NCBI GenBank assembly: GCA_033675545.1
Contig: JAWDGP010005712.1
Location: 479,501-543,500 of the forward strand
Length of the DNA: 64,000 nt
Direction of reading: 5' to 3'
From: Elysia crispata
Lineage: Eukaryota > Mollusca > Gastropoda > Plakobranchidae
The position numbers were made by a program, and so were the translations under genes. The notes beneath the pieces are model-generated. The model was given only the letters and a program-made list of their open reading frames with translations. It searched no databases and was not told the origin of the DNA. This document shows, one piece after another, positions 29,969 through 41,784 of the stretch. Each line of letters opens with the position of its first letter. The stretch's first letter is position 1.

Positions 29969-32447
29969 GCTGCTGCATCCATGCAATGTCCTTTCAACGA
30001 GATTGTTAATGAAGAAACATGTTGAGGTCACAATTAAAAATCTTCACTATTTTGTGACTTAAAAAAGTTGAATTTGGATCGAGTCTAAAACAGGTTTCAA
30101 TCAGATTCTTTCTTGAAGTCTGAACAGTAATGATCAACTGGTGTCATAACTGAAATTTACAAGTGGATAAAAAATCCCAAAAAGAACCTCTACAGACCAT
30201 TCCAAATGAGGCTGGTTTAATCTATTGTAAACTTGATAAAAATAGTGATATGCTCCTCTGTCAGCTTGCCTATAGTATCAACTTACATGTACATGTAGTG
30301 CTATCCACTTTAACCTAGGGCTAACTCTGAGGTGACAGGCAAGGTTGTAGGCAGTGGCGCAATCACCTTTCCAATTGAATTTTGTAAACATTTGCATAAT
30401 TTCTTTTGCTGTCAGAGAGTATCTTGAGGATAACAACATAATGGCTATTTGGGTAATAATACTAATATTATCAGAAAATGTCGAGAACAAAAAAAAAAAA
30501 AAGAAAACGATCTTTATGGACCAAAGATTGGCTCCTGAAACAGGAACTTTTTTTTTTCAACCCCAAAGCCACTTTCATTTCAAATATCAAAGTAAGACGA
30601 TACATAAAAAAAAATTAAGTGAAATTTGAATACTATTCTAATGAATAGAGTTGGCTCAGTGAAAACTGGACAAAGCTAAGCCTAGGGTCTAGTGGCCCAA
30701 ACAAAAGATGCAATTATAACTTAGAGCCTACATACTGTCTTGTGGGTGTATATACTGTACATATATGTTTAAAAATTAAATTGGATTTCATGAAGGAAGC
30801 AATGAAATGGGACTTTTATGTGGAGACTTTGCTATTTCAAGGGCACTGATTTAAAAGAATGTGCAATCGATTTTGAAATTTTACAAATCAAATTTCCATA
30901 TAAGGCCTTGCGATAATTTGAAGTTGTCAGCTGCCTACCTTTCTTGAGCTTTTTTTCTGACCTCACAAGCACGCTGACCCAATGCCAGAAATCAAGCACA
31001 AAAAATTTTTTGATTTCTCAATTCAGCCCATCAGTTTTTGCATCTACATTGTCAATTCTACATGGTAATATATAGTAGTTAGCAATACACTGTTGCATAG
31101 AATCGAAAGTCTGGGTGAGGCTTAAATGTGTATTTTGAAAATCTGCACCTTGTCTGATCCTATGGAAAAAAAAAAGACAGACACAAGGGAGACAAAAACA
31201 ATAGTTACGATACAACAAAAAAAGAAGAAAAGACCAAATTTTCAGTTTGAACAGTTTATTTACATGCCCCTCCCACCTCTCACATCCATAGAGAACCATG
31301 GGGATGAGTCAACTTGTACCTCTCTAGCAGTGAATAAAATATGCGGACATCTTGAGCATCACTCAAAAAATACACACACATATATATATATTTTGATCAG
31401 GTAAAGAAAGCTAGGAATTTGGTAATACACCTGGTCTTCTGTGAAGAGGCACCTGCTGACCCATACCTATGAAACTCTTGATAACAGCTGCCTTTATGAA
31501 CCTCTCCTCTGTCTTATTTATGCATCAATACCTCCCCAATATAACTTTATGTTTTCAGTTACATTTAATTTATCAATATCAATTGCTAGAAACTTATGAA
31601 GAGTGTTTTTCCAAAACTTAGAATTATTTTCAAAACTTAAGAACTCAATGGTCCTATCAATTGCCCTACACCATAAAGTCATTCTATTTGCAAGAGTTTT
31701 GACTTTATGTAAGATGTACAATAAGTTGATCAATTCTGTCATATACAAAAAGAAAAAATAAAATAAATAAATAACAGGTATGGTTCACACTGTATGCTCT
31801 ATTTTAGAAGCCCATTCTTCAGTTCAAAGTTCTAGTGAAGTAAGAAACAAGGAATGAATAAGCTCTGACAATGTGGAAAAAAAAACATTTGAAATCTTGA
31901 CTTGCTTTTCACATCATTTTGAAAAAAAATGAAACGCTTTACAATTGCTCCGGATTTGTAAAATCAGAGCGGATCTAGTCAAACTGTTCACTAAATTTAA
32001 TCAATGATCAAATAGGCAGTACAATACAGTTCATGATGAAAACAATACTTGAGAAGTAAAAAAAGCTACTAATCTGCAAACCTTAGTAAGAAGCTACAAA
32101 CACAAATCAAGTTTTAACACATTACAACTCATTTTGTTTGCAATCAAGATTGACCATTCCAAATTGGTTCAAGTCTAAGTAAAAGAAAGCAAGATTTTCA
32201 TATGCTTTGAGATACAATAAAAAAAAGCTGGAAAAAAATTTTTTACCACATCCTTACCTATACATGAAAAAAAAAAAACAACATCATGCTCCGTATTTGC
32301 TTGATAGAATTTGATATTGAAAAAAGTTATTACATCACATGTGATTTCTTCCATAATAAAGTGAACTGTCGAGATGAAAAGTGAGGATGGATCACTGAAA
32401 GAGAGATGAGCAACAATAACATTTTAAACCAGGCCAGCCCAGTTGGA
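29969..32447. other. CNBP 3' flank / possible 3' UTR
   Basis: No coding exon recognised. Part of it is probably the CNBP 3' UTR: the minus strand has an AATAAA at 31260-31255, about 1.2 kb past the CNBP stop, among other AT-rich candidates. The true cleavage site cannot be fixed by eye. Confidence 0.4.
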
Positions 32448-32568
32448 TCATGCAGAAGCTGTGGCCTCCATATGACAGTCCCGAGCTATGTGACCCATTT
32501 CATTGCAGTTGTAACATTGGGTTTTGCTGTCAGGACAGTCTCTGGCTAAGTGATCATATGAGCCACAT
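32448..32568 (-). CDS. CNBP: CNBP coding exon 4 (rest of knuckle 7, knuckle 8, stop)
   Basis: Acceptor TTTTCCTCTCAG lies just above 32568. Completes knuckle 7 ([12 protein letters not shown]) and adds knuckle 8. The TGA stop is at 32450-32448. Knuckle 7 has Asp where most CNBP knuckles have Gly before the His. Confidence 0.95.
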
Positions 32569-35500
32569 CTGAGAGGAAAAAGTGCATTATACTCATGAGA
32601 AAAAGAAAAAAAAAAGAAGAAACAAAATTTTTCATATCAAACTCAGCTCCCAATTCTTTCTTTATTTTTTTTTTTCATATTAAAATTTGCAAAACTTCAT
32701 ATAAAAAAGTATACTAAAGTAAACCAGTCATATCTTATTTGATAGCTGTCTAGGTGATTATTCTGACAAGTCCCTATGCCCACTATTCTAGAACAGGTAA
32801 CAGGCTGGCTCATGGGAAAGACCCAGACCTTTTCACACTTTTGTAAAGATAGAAAAAGAAACAGTATTACTTGGACAACAAAATTTGCAATATTAACTAC
32901 ACTAGAATATAAAAGAATAAATAAAACTGAGACAAAGCCTTCATAATAACACTCAGTGTAACCCATGAAATTTTATTAGCACCACACTATTAATTTATCA
33001 TATACCTACTATCCCCAAGCTTGCAAATATTTATTTTTGACTCAAGACATTTTTTATTGACATGGGTGTAGCTGCAGAGTAAGGAGATAATTTCAGATCA
33101 GCTGTTAAATCATCAAATGCCCTGTAAAATGTTTACTGATATTTCAATATGTCAAAAAAAAAAACATAAGAAAGAAAAAAATTTAAATTCAATAAAAAAA
33201 AAAACCTCATGATGCTGCTTTTCTTTGGATCAAGAGATGCAGATACCTTTGTAAAGTACAGTGGATTAACAAGAATAGATCAAGCACAGATCCATAGAAG
33301 TCATGAATTTATCCGTTTTCCGCTCCTGATTATCTCTTTATTCTCTTCTTATTTCTATCTTTTTCGTCGAACTTGTTTGAAGTTATGTCCCTTTTTCTTC
33401 GAACAATCAGTCCTCAATTAGAGAAAGAAACTGTTCACCTTTTAAGAAATTTGAGAGACTGTGACTTTCATCCCATTTTCTGATCTTAAAGTTTGATCAA
33501 ATGTTCTACACAGCTGTTGTTGCTCTTCAAACAAGCACACCTAGTCTTTTATCCATAGTCGCCAGCGAGAGAGACACCTTATCTCCCGCCCCATGTTACT
33601 GTAGCTTTGTCTGACGTACCCGGCACCAGTTGTCTGTATCCGCCTACGCTAGGTCTACCTGCACTAAGACTTCAAAGGGGCACTTCATAACCAAGATTAG
33701 CTTACTCCTGTACAAGACATGGGTAATGATGACAACTGTCTGGGTACTTGGGAATGAAAAAAAGCTAGTGGGACTGATCTCTTTATTGACAGTTAGGACG
33801 CCAGATAGCTCAAAAGGCAGAATGTTGGACTGCTAATAGTGAGCTCTGCGTTCAATTCTTTGCCAGTCCTCTAGTGAGATTAGGCCTACTACTCTGCCTT
33901 GACAGCATCCCTTGTCTAAGTTAAAGATTATTCTTGTACAAATATCATCCATTGGATTTGAATATAGACTGAATGGACCCCTAGCTAGAAAGAAATTTGT
34001 GATTGGATCTTAAGTCTAAATCTAGATCTAGCATCAAGAGTTCGAGATCAGATAAGAGCTGGGGTTTGGACACAAGGTTTTACATAAAATGAGTTTGAAA
34101 TGACAGATCAGCTTGTTCGGAGATATCTGTCTACTGTTTACTACTTGAAATACTAAAAGTAGACAAAATATGGCAAATTGAAATTCCCCTAATGCTCCAA
34201 ATTGCACAGAAGAAGCCAAGAAAACTGGAAGTCTCTATATGTTGTTAACATACTTCAAAATATTGAAGAAAACTCTCCCAGACGCAAATACAGCGCCCGA
34301 GTGCTCAAAATACTGCAAATCCAGTGCTGGGTGCTCAAAATACTAGTTTGAACTCAGCTTCCTCAAACATAAAAAAATCCCCAAACTCCACTATATTTTT
34401 TTGTTTTTGTTTTTGTTTTTTTTTTTTTTTTTTCAATAGTGTACTAATGATAAATGATTATGAGCATAGTCAGCACTCCTCCTCCTCCTCCTCCTCCTCC
34501 TCCTCCTCCTCCTCCTCCTCCTCCTCCTCCTCCTCCTCCTCCTCCTCCTCCTCCTCCTCCTCCTTCCTCCAGTTTCTTCCTCCTCCTCCTCCTGCTCCTC
34601 CTTCCTCCTCCTCCTCCTCCTCTTCCTTCTCCTGCTCCTCCTCCTGCTCCTCCTCCTTATCCTCCTTCTCCTCTTCCTCCTCCTCCGCGTTCTTCTCCTC
34701 TTGCTCCTCTTCTTGCTCCTCCTACTCCTCCTCCTCCTCCTCCTCCTCCTCCTCCCTCCTCCCCCTCCTCCTCCTCCTCCTCCCTCCTCCCCTTCCTCCT
34801 CCTCCTCCTCCCTCCTCCCCCCTCCTCCTCCTCCTCCCTCCTCCCCTTCCTCCTCCTCCTCCTCATTTACCTCCCCTTCCTCCTCCTCCTTCTACTCCTC
34901 CTTCTCATTTACCTCCTTTTCCTCCTCATCCTCCTCCTCCTCCTCCTCCTCCTCCTCCTCCTCCTCCTCCTCCTCCTCCTCCTCCTCCTCCCTCCTCCTC
35001 CTCCTCCTCCTCCTCCTCCTCCTCCTCCTCCTCCTCATCCTCCTCCTCATCCTCCTCCTCCTCCTCCTCCTCCTCCTCCTCCTCCTCCTCCTCCTCCTCC
35101 TCCTCCTCCTCCTCCTCCTCGTCGTCCTCCTCCTCCTCCTCCTTCTCCTCCTCCTCCTCCTCGTCCACCCCCTCCTCCTCCTCCTCCTCCTCCTCCTCCT
35201 CCTCCTCCTCCTCCTCCACCTCCTCCACCACCTCCTCCACCACCTCCTCCTCCTCCTCCCTCCTCCCCTTCCTCCTCCTCCTCCTCCCTCCTCCCCTTCC
35301 TCCTCCTCCTCCTCCCTCCTCCCCTTCCTCCTCCTCCTCCTCCTCCTCCCTCCTCCCCCCTCCTCCTCCTCGTCCTCCTCCTCCTCCTCCTCCTCCTCCT
35401 CCTCCTCCTCCTCCTCCTCCTCCTCCTCCTCCTCCTCCTCCTCGTCCTCCTCCTCGTCCTCCTCCTCCTCCTCGTCCTCCTCCTCCTCCTCCTCCTCGTC

Positions 35501-38500
35501 CTCCTCGTCCTCCTCCTAGCCTTTCAACACAATTTGCACCACCAATGAAATTTAACCTCATTTACAACATCAAACATTTAAAACCCCAATGTTTTTTTTT
35601 TTAACACAAAACAGCTGCATATCACCAATCAGGCAGCCTGCTTTCCTCACCTCTCCTTGCAGTTTCCCAATGTTTTCCCATCCATATCAGTTCCATTTCA
35701 CCTCTCTAGCCCGTCGACCATCAGACGCTCTCCAATGGTATGGCCCACTTCTTATTGGCTTGATGTCTCTCCCTGCTCGGATCGGCCCTATACCACCCCT
35801 GTGCAAATGATGAAGTCCATTTCAAATCAACCACCATTATCTGGCTCTCCACTTCATTCACCATTAAATTTTCTTTCCGCAGATTCCTCTGCTAACTCCA
35901 AAACCGATCATACTTCTCCTATCCCTCACCTTCCTGGGAGGATCTTTCTCTACCATTACTTCCATCTTCCTTTCTAGATAACTCATGTGGCTTTTTTTTT
36001 TTTCTCCTTTCCCATACAATCCTTCTTTCTTCATCTTCTCTTCCTTTCCAGGAAACTTTCTATTTTCTTCAACACCTCCTTTCACTTTTCTCTCTATGCC
36101 ATTATAATCTCTTCTTATTGTCTGTTTCAAACAGAAGCATCATTGCAGCTAACATGACCATGACATTCTGCTCCTATTTTTTTTTTGTTCCTCAACAATT
36201 GAAACTATTGTACTTTTCTATTCAACAAGAAGAGCATATGAAAAACTTTATTCTTCTTATCTATCTGCAAAGGAAAATTAGGGCAATTGAAGAGGAAACA
36301 AAAAATTATGCTGAAAACTTTATCGTTTTTATTTTTAAAGTTAATAGGCCATTATACCACTATTACATATAAAATGTAATTAATTTTTACTTGTAAGTTT
36401 CAAATAACAATTAAGCAAAACTTGGAAGGGGTTAATGTTGAAGGGTTCTTATCTTCGAAATAAATTTTAAGAGAGCAAATCTGACTATTATTTCAATACT
36501 TTAACTATCTCTGTAGTTCACCATGAGAATACTATTTAGCTGATTTTCCCTGATAGGATCACATATCTTTCTCACTACAATTAAAAAAAAAATTGAAGAC
36601 CAGTTTCCATGTTACTTGACTTTATTTTTTTGATAACTCTCATTTAGTCCCCAAACTGCAGCTGATGTACAGCACTCATTGGGTTACTGATAAATAAATT
36701 AATAAGCAACAGTATCCATAAATTCAATAGAAGCATAATACTAAATTCTATGTTTTTCTTTTACTTTACAATAGATTACATAAGTAGCCCAGGCAAAAAG
36801 ATAGATTTTTGTTCTTCTAAAAAAATGTAGTAATTCCAGCACAAGAGCATGTTAAACCTGAAAGCTAACACCCAAGCAAACACTTCAAGTAAACAAACTT
36901 TCCTTAAAATTGTAAAATAGCCCACATCTAAAGATAGATACTAAAACAATCTATGTCAGAGATAAAATAATACACCCTGTTTTAATACTTCAATTGTTCA
37001 AACCATTAATACATCGTGTTTTAATACTTCAAATCATTTTTGAAAAAAAAGACAATCTCAAAAACACATTCAAATATAGGAAGGTTAGGACCAAAGATAA
37101 AAAAAAAAAAAAAAAAAAATCAAAACCTTATTGCTGAGTACTCACTCAGAACAGATGTCATTTATTGAAGAGGTTATATTGCTCACTGACAAAGAAAAAA
37201 CTCTTGAGGAAATGTGAAGCTTAAGTTAAAATGTTTCAACTTGAGTTAGGAAAAACAGTACTTCAGAGGATCTCACCTGTAACATTCTTTTGCCATACTT
37301 CTTTGAGCAGTTGGGCACTCTCTGGAAATATGTCCAATTCCGCCACAGCCATAGCATTTTTTATCATTAATAGATGTGATGCTCAATGGACGATCTTCAT
37401 TCGGGCATTCCCTGGCCAAATGGCCGCTTTCGCCACAGCGATAGCAGGATCTGATGCTCACATGAGGACAATCACGCTGAACATGGCCAGGGGTTTTGCA
37501 ATTGTAGCAAGCCCCTAATGTAACCAAATATAACATAAATTAGTTCCAAAAATAGACATTAACCACCCAAATAGTACAATCTTTTCATAACTATGCAGAG
37601 GATCACAAAATATACGGAATTCTGTAAATTCCGTGGTAAAATAATAGATCAAACTGTCAAGACTAGTTCCTTCATCTAAGTCAAGTGACAGTTTTGTGTG
37701 ATGATTCAGAGACATGAAGGCCTCTTCAAAAAGTTATTACTGAAGAACCACATAATGAAACAGAAAGAAGCAAGTTAGCTGTGGAAGTATGAGAACTCCT
37801 TTGCATGTTAGCACAGCTTAATTTACAATAATAATTTAATGGTCAAGAGGAGAATATTGCACATGAAGGTCTTGGAGGAATGCATGACAATGAGTTATGT
37901 TCCAATACTTTTAGAGAGTTTCATCCTAAACTCGGACGAAATCCAGACTTCTTAAAAAATCTGGATTGATCCAGAAATTTGGCATATCTCAAAATATTAG
38001 GCTGCAATGAAAAATGCAGGCATTAAAACCTCTCCCTCAAAGATTGCATCATGTACAGTTTAAGTACATCAGCATTTAAATTAGGAACTTTTTCCATGCT
38101 ATTCACTTCTTGAAAACAGAGATGTTATTTCTGAAGCAGACCAATTAGAGCAACACAAATTATTACAATTGGTATAAACTGTTTTAAAAAAAGTGTGGCC
38201 ACATTGACGACTTATGCTTCAACGTATCTTGAACAAGAGAGGGAAACAAACAGACCAACTCAAAAATTAAAAAAAAAAAAAACCTACCTGAGTCAATATC
38301 TTTGTCACATTCTTTTGCAATGTGACCGAGTTGATTGCATTTGTAGCAACGGTCTTGGTCAACTTTACACTCTCTGGCAAAGTGACCTGGTCGGTTGCAC
38401 TTGTAGCATTTGTCTGAAATTAAAAATATTGATCATCTTCTTTAGCTGAGTAAACAAAAAAAAAATTAAACACCCTTGGAAAAGAAACTTTAGAAGCACT

Positions 38501-39961
38501 ACCAATAATCACTTGAGACCTTGTGATGTCTATGAAATTGAAAGAAGTAAATGTTTAAATCAAACTGCAAATTGGTTCGATCTGCAAGGCATATCCCTCC
38601 TTTTTTTTGTTCAGAATTATTTTTGGAGCATGCAAACACAAATCTAAGACATAAAAAAAAAGCTTACCAATACAATTTAATTTTAGGAGAGTTCTATGAG
38701 ATGAACTTTTGAACAATAATTTATTTTTAACATTGATCATCACAGCAATTATTCTACTTTGTTTTCTCCAATTATTAGTAACACAAATACTTTTGTCACA
38801 AGTACACCTTGAACTTTTGAACTATTTGGTGTTTATAACAGAACTATTAATCGGTACAAAGTCACTAATTCTTCTTCACCTCACTTACTTTTCCATTCTT
38901 TTAGGTCTTAGAAAACTCAGCATGTTTAAAATATTGTTATGCAGGTTCTGGGGTAACGATTTAAAAAAAAAAAAGTAAATTTGTTGCATTTGGTTTTAAA
39001 AAAACATCTGACACAAGACATGTTTTAGTTGAAGCTATTTTTAAATTCATGTCAATTTATCCATCATCAATAAACTCTTTCACATACCGGTACCTTGATT
39101 TTTGTGACTTCATATCACCTCATATGCACTATATGGGAATTCTTTTGAAATAGGTTTTAACTACACCAACATGAAACATCAATATGATTCAGACAACCAA
39201 TCCCAATGTAATGATTGTAATGTATTAGGATACTGTGGACAGTTTTTAATTATAATTTGGACAATTCTCGATCATCTCGATTACTTAATTGATTGAGGTC
39301 CGACACTGCACCTCATACTTTGAAGTCTAAGCAGATCTGAAGAGTAAATGAGAATAGTTGTCAACTGCCAATTCTCATGAGCTGATTGTGTTTGGAACAA
39401 AGATTACTGTTAAATTCTATTTTTAACCATGAAAGTAAAAAATAAAGAAGCAGGAGATATAATTTTTTTAAAAATTTTCCATGATTGAGTGAGTCATAAG
39501 GACTGACGAGATACATAATAAAGACGGCATTGTTTCATCTTGTAATTATGGACACCATTTTTTAAAATTATTTTTGTGACTCTTGATACGAAGAGTAGAG
39601 ACCTTCTTTAATATAATATTTTTTATAATGTATCTCAATATAGCCATAGTAATAAAAAAATTTAAACTCATCACCTACACTAATATGCAGCACTGTATTG
39701 GGCAAATTATGATTGATAACCAACCTCTGATTGGATAAAGGTGGGCAAAGTAATCCTTTGACATCCACTTTTGGCAAAGAAATACAAAATTGATTGAGCA
39801 GATTACTTACCATCACCACTTCTTCCATTTTGGAAATCCATTCTTGGCCCTCTGTTATCTCTGCCAAAACTTCCACCATTGCTTGCTAGTCCATTGCGCA
39901 TACAATTTCTTGCAAAATGGCCAGGACGTCCACATTTATAGCAGTCTCCTCCGCCACTCAT
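32448..39961 (-). CDS. CNBP: CNBP, CCHC zinc-knuckle nucleic acid-binding protein (four coding exons)
   Basis: CNBP (ZNF9) binds single-stranded G-rich DNA and RNA and acts in translation and transcription control. Joining 39961-39811, 38413-38288, 37514-37277 and 32568-32448 gives 212 codons with stop (211 aa; human CNBP 177 aa). All introns are GT-AG and phases agree. Eight CX2CX4HX4C knuckles are visible: [98 protein letters not shown] and [14 protein letters not shown]. Human CNBP has seven. A Gly/Arg/Asn-rich spacer follows knuckle 1, where vertebrate CNBP has its RG box. The protein begins [11 protein letters not shown] and ends HMEATASA. The third intron (4.7 kb) holds a CCT array of more than 1 kb. 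A splice acceptor just upstream of the ATG implies a separate noncoding first exon. Confidence 0.95.
33791..33868 (+). repeat. tRNA-like sequence, probably SINE-derived
   Basis: An A-box-like TAGCTCAAAAGGC, an anticodon-arm-like TTGGACTGCTAATAG and a decayed B-box (CGTTCAATTC) occur in tRNA order and spacing. The weak B-box and mismatched acceptor ends argue against a working tRNA. It lies in CNBP intron 3, antisense to the gene. Confidence 0.45.
34477..35517 (+). repeat. (CCT)n array just over 1 kb in CNBP intron 3
   Basis: Nearly continuous CTC/CCT trinucleotides with interspersed CCCTCC, TTC, CAC, GTC and ATC variants that themselves recur as higher-order blocks (for example TCCCTCCTCCCCTTCCTCC). 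On the CNBP sense strand it is (AGG)n, a G-rich purine tract. The long Ser, Pro, Leu, Glu and Gly homopolymer frames in both directions are artefacts of the array. Confidence 0.98.
35520..37276. other. CNBP intron 3, no gene recognised
   Basis: The first 500 bases (to about 36000) are less AT-rich than their surroundings and have two overlapping frames of 73 and 106 codons (35589-35810 and 35657-35977) with no recognised motif. The rest is AT-rich with an A-tract at 37100-37119. Confidence 0.5.
37277..37514 (-). CDS. CNBP: CNBP coding exon 3 (knuckles 4 to 6 and start of 7)
   Basis: Acceptor GGTTACATTAG lies just above 37514; donor GTGAGA occupies 37276-37271. Encodes three whole knuckles and the first residues (CY and part of Arg) of knuckle 7. 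Confidence 0.95.
38288..38413 (-). CDS. CNBP: CNBP coding exon 2 (knuckles 2 and 3)
   Basis: Acceptor TTAATTTCAG lies just above 38413; donor GTAGGT occupies 38287-38282. Encodes two consecutive knuckles separated by KVDQDR and the linker DKDIDSG. Confidence 0.95.
39811..39961 (-). CDS. CNBP: CNBP coding exon 1
   Basis: Contains the ATG (39961-39959), knuckle 1 and the Gly/Asn/Arg spacer. Donor GTAAGT occupies 39810-39805. An acceptor (TCTCTCATTGCATAG) ends at 39975, leaving a 13-base 5' UTR segment in this exon. Confidence 0.95.
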
Positions 39962-40512
39962 TATTATCGTAAGCCTATGCAATGAGAGAGCATAAGAAAA
40001 TTACAGCCTGATGGAATGGATATCTGCAAACATACTGAATCCAATTAACAATTTGGGAAATTAATATATTTCTTTACTAATTCTTGAACTGCAGATCAAG
40101 CCCAGTAAAAGAGAAAGTAAAATCTACAACACAAAAGGGAAATGGGGATATAACTTCTGGATAAATCTCCTAAGCTCATATCATTTGTTTTCCCTACTAA
40201 CTTTTCGCAAATGTTCCATTGTGGAGAATATTCTTGCACTTGAGACAGATTTAGCTGTGAATAAGATTCTACTGAGTTTTGATATCCACAAAAAGTTTTG
40301 CGTCAGCTGTTCACTCAATAATGTGAATAAAAAAAACCCATAGAGCATAGGAAGGAGCATCCCCCCCCTTCTTACCTAAAACAAAATTTGATTGTACACA
40401 TAGCCATGATTGTGGTGGAGCCTTTTATTCTTTGAGATTTAGCTCATTTTTTTTCCTGTGTGCAGACTAAGAGATTGAATAACATACAGCCAATCTACAA
40501 CTGTGGCCCCCA

Positions 40513-41784
40513 AATGTTACTGCTTTCTGTGATTTACTGGCTCAACTGAGGCATCATAAAGGTTTACTAATAATAGTATACCCATAAAAGCCTACATTCT
40601 AGCTTACAGATGATTGAGCACTACGCTCCTCATATTTATCTCTTCTTTTCTTCTTTTGAGCTGAACATCATCAATATCGATTAGGTCTAAAACTTCCCCC
40701 TAGGCTCCACCTGGCCCTGTAAAACAAAATATTAAATCTGACATTTAGATCTAGATTTAGAGTTTTTCGCTTCGGAATGAAAATCACCTAGTATAACTAT
40801 AGTCTCATGTCATGGCATGCTCAGTTTCGATAATAAGATCAGATTTACTCTAGATCTAGATTCTCACTCTACTTCGGATTTTCAATATGGATCTTAATAA
40901 TTGTTTAGATTCAGATAAGACTACATTCTAACTTTATGCTGGATGCTTTCAGTGCACGCACTTGCATGTTAGCTCTTGGCTTTCAGAAATCATTTAAGAG
41001 CTATCAGCAGCGTATTCCTGCTTGATATGAACAAACACTAACACATTTAAGCTACAATATTCAAAGAACACTACTCTTGTATGTTTTCTTTATTTTTAGG
41101 GATTTGACCTCTGGGGATTTTCAATACATGCGTCTGACACGATGAAGCACAAGAAATGTGTGCTTCAGATTATTGAGACATAATCGCAACTGGAGTTTTT
41201 AAAAACATTTTTATGTATTTGTACCATTAATTACTGGTATGATGTGCTTTACTTGAATAAGTTTTTTGTGCTTTAAGTGTATGCCCAAAAGTTACAAAAT
41301 TGTAATACATGTACAAGATGTTCTCTTGCAATATATGCTGTCCTTCCCATAAATTAATATGTGAGGTGAAGTATATTTTTTGGGAAACTATTTATTGTGG
41401 AAGCCAAAGAAACATTTATGTATAACATTACGTAAAGCTTTATAAGATTAAGAAAATTCCATGTAACGGTATGACATATCGAAGCATAATTAATCAGTGT
41501 TTGCCATAATATTTGAGGGATTTTGCACCTTAATGATAATCTTAATCAACAGAGAGCGAACTAAGTTTCTTTTGGGCCAAGATCTTATCTTTCAAGCTCT
41601 CAAACTATGGAACAAATCCTCCAATTCTAATAAACCTGGCCTTTCATTACATTGTTTTAAAATCAGACTTAAATCATATTACATTTTTAATCAAGTAGGC
41701 CTATAGCTTATTAATTTTAATGCAATGTAACCATAAAATCTCATATACAAATTTTTAATCTAATTTTGTGCTTTTCATTTTAGC
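40513..41784. repeat. Segment A: first copy of a recent 1.27-kb duplication
   Basis: 1272 bases nearly identical (about 99% by eye) to 46380-47645. The copies differ by a handful of substitutions and two small indels that account exactly for the 6-base length difference. It contains a LINE C-terminal relic at its right side. Confidence 0.95.
41540..41706 (+). mobile_element. LINE ORF2 C-terminal relic
   Basis: The frame reads RERTKFLLGQDLIFQALKLW followed by NKSSN and later LSLHCFKIRLKSYYIF. This resembles the usual C-terminus of CR1/L2/jockey-like LINE ORF2 proteins (an ALKLWN-like block, then a SLxxFKxxLKxYLF-like block). Only this tail is recognisable. Its duplicate lies at 47401-47567. 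Confidence 0.55.

Noticed and set aside
31018-31299. Minus-strand peptide starting MVLYGCERW, similar to a LINE motif
   Set aside because: Only one short block fits, no neighbouring LINE motif was found in any frame, and the rest of the frame is A/T-tract sequence. Chance similarity is as likely.
34324-35604. Open frames of up to 426 codons on both strands rich in Ser, Pro, Leu, Glu and Gly
   Set aside because: They are translations of the CCT array in different phases, and lie within a CNBP intron.
35657-35977. 106-codon frame with Pro/Ser-rich composition
   Set aside because: No recognised motif, it lies within a CNBP intron, and the sequence is C/T-rich, which keeps frames open by composition.
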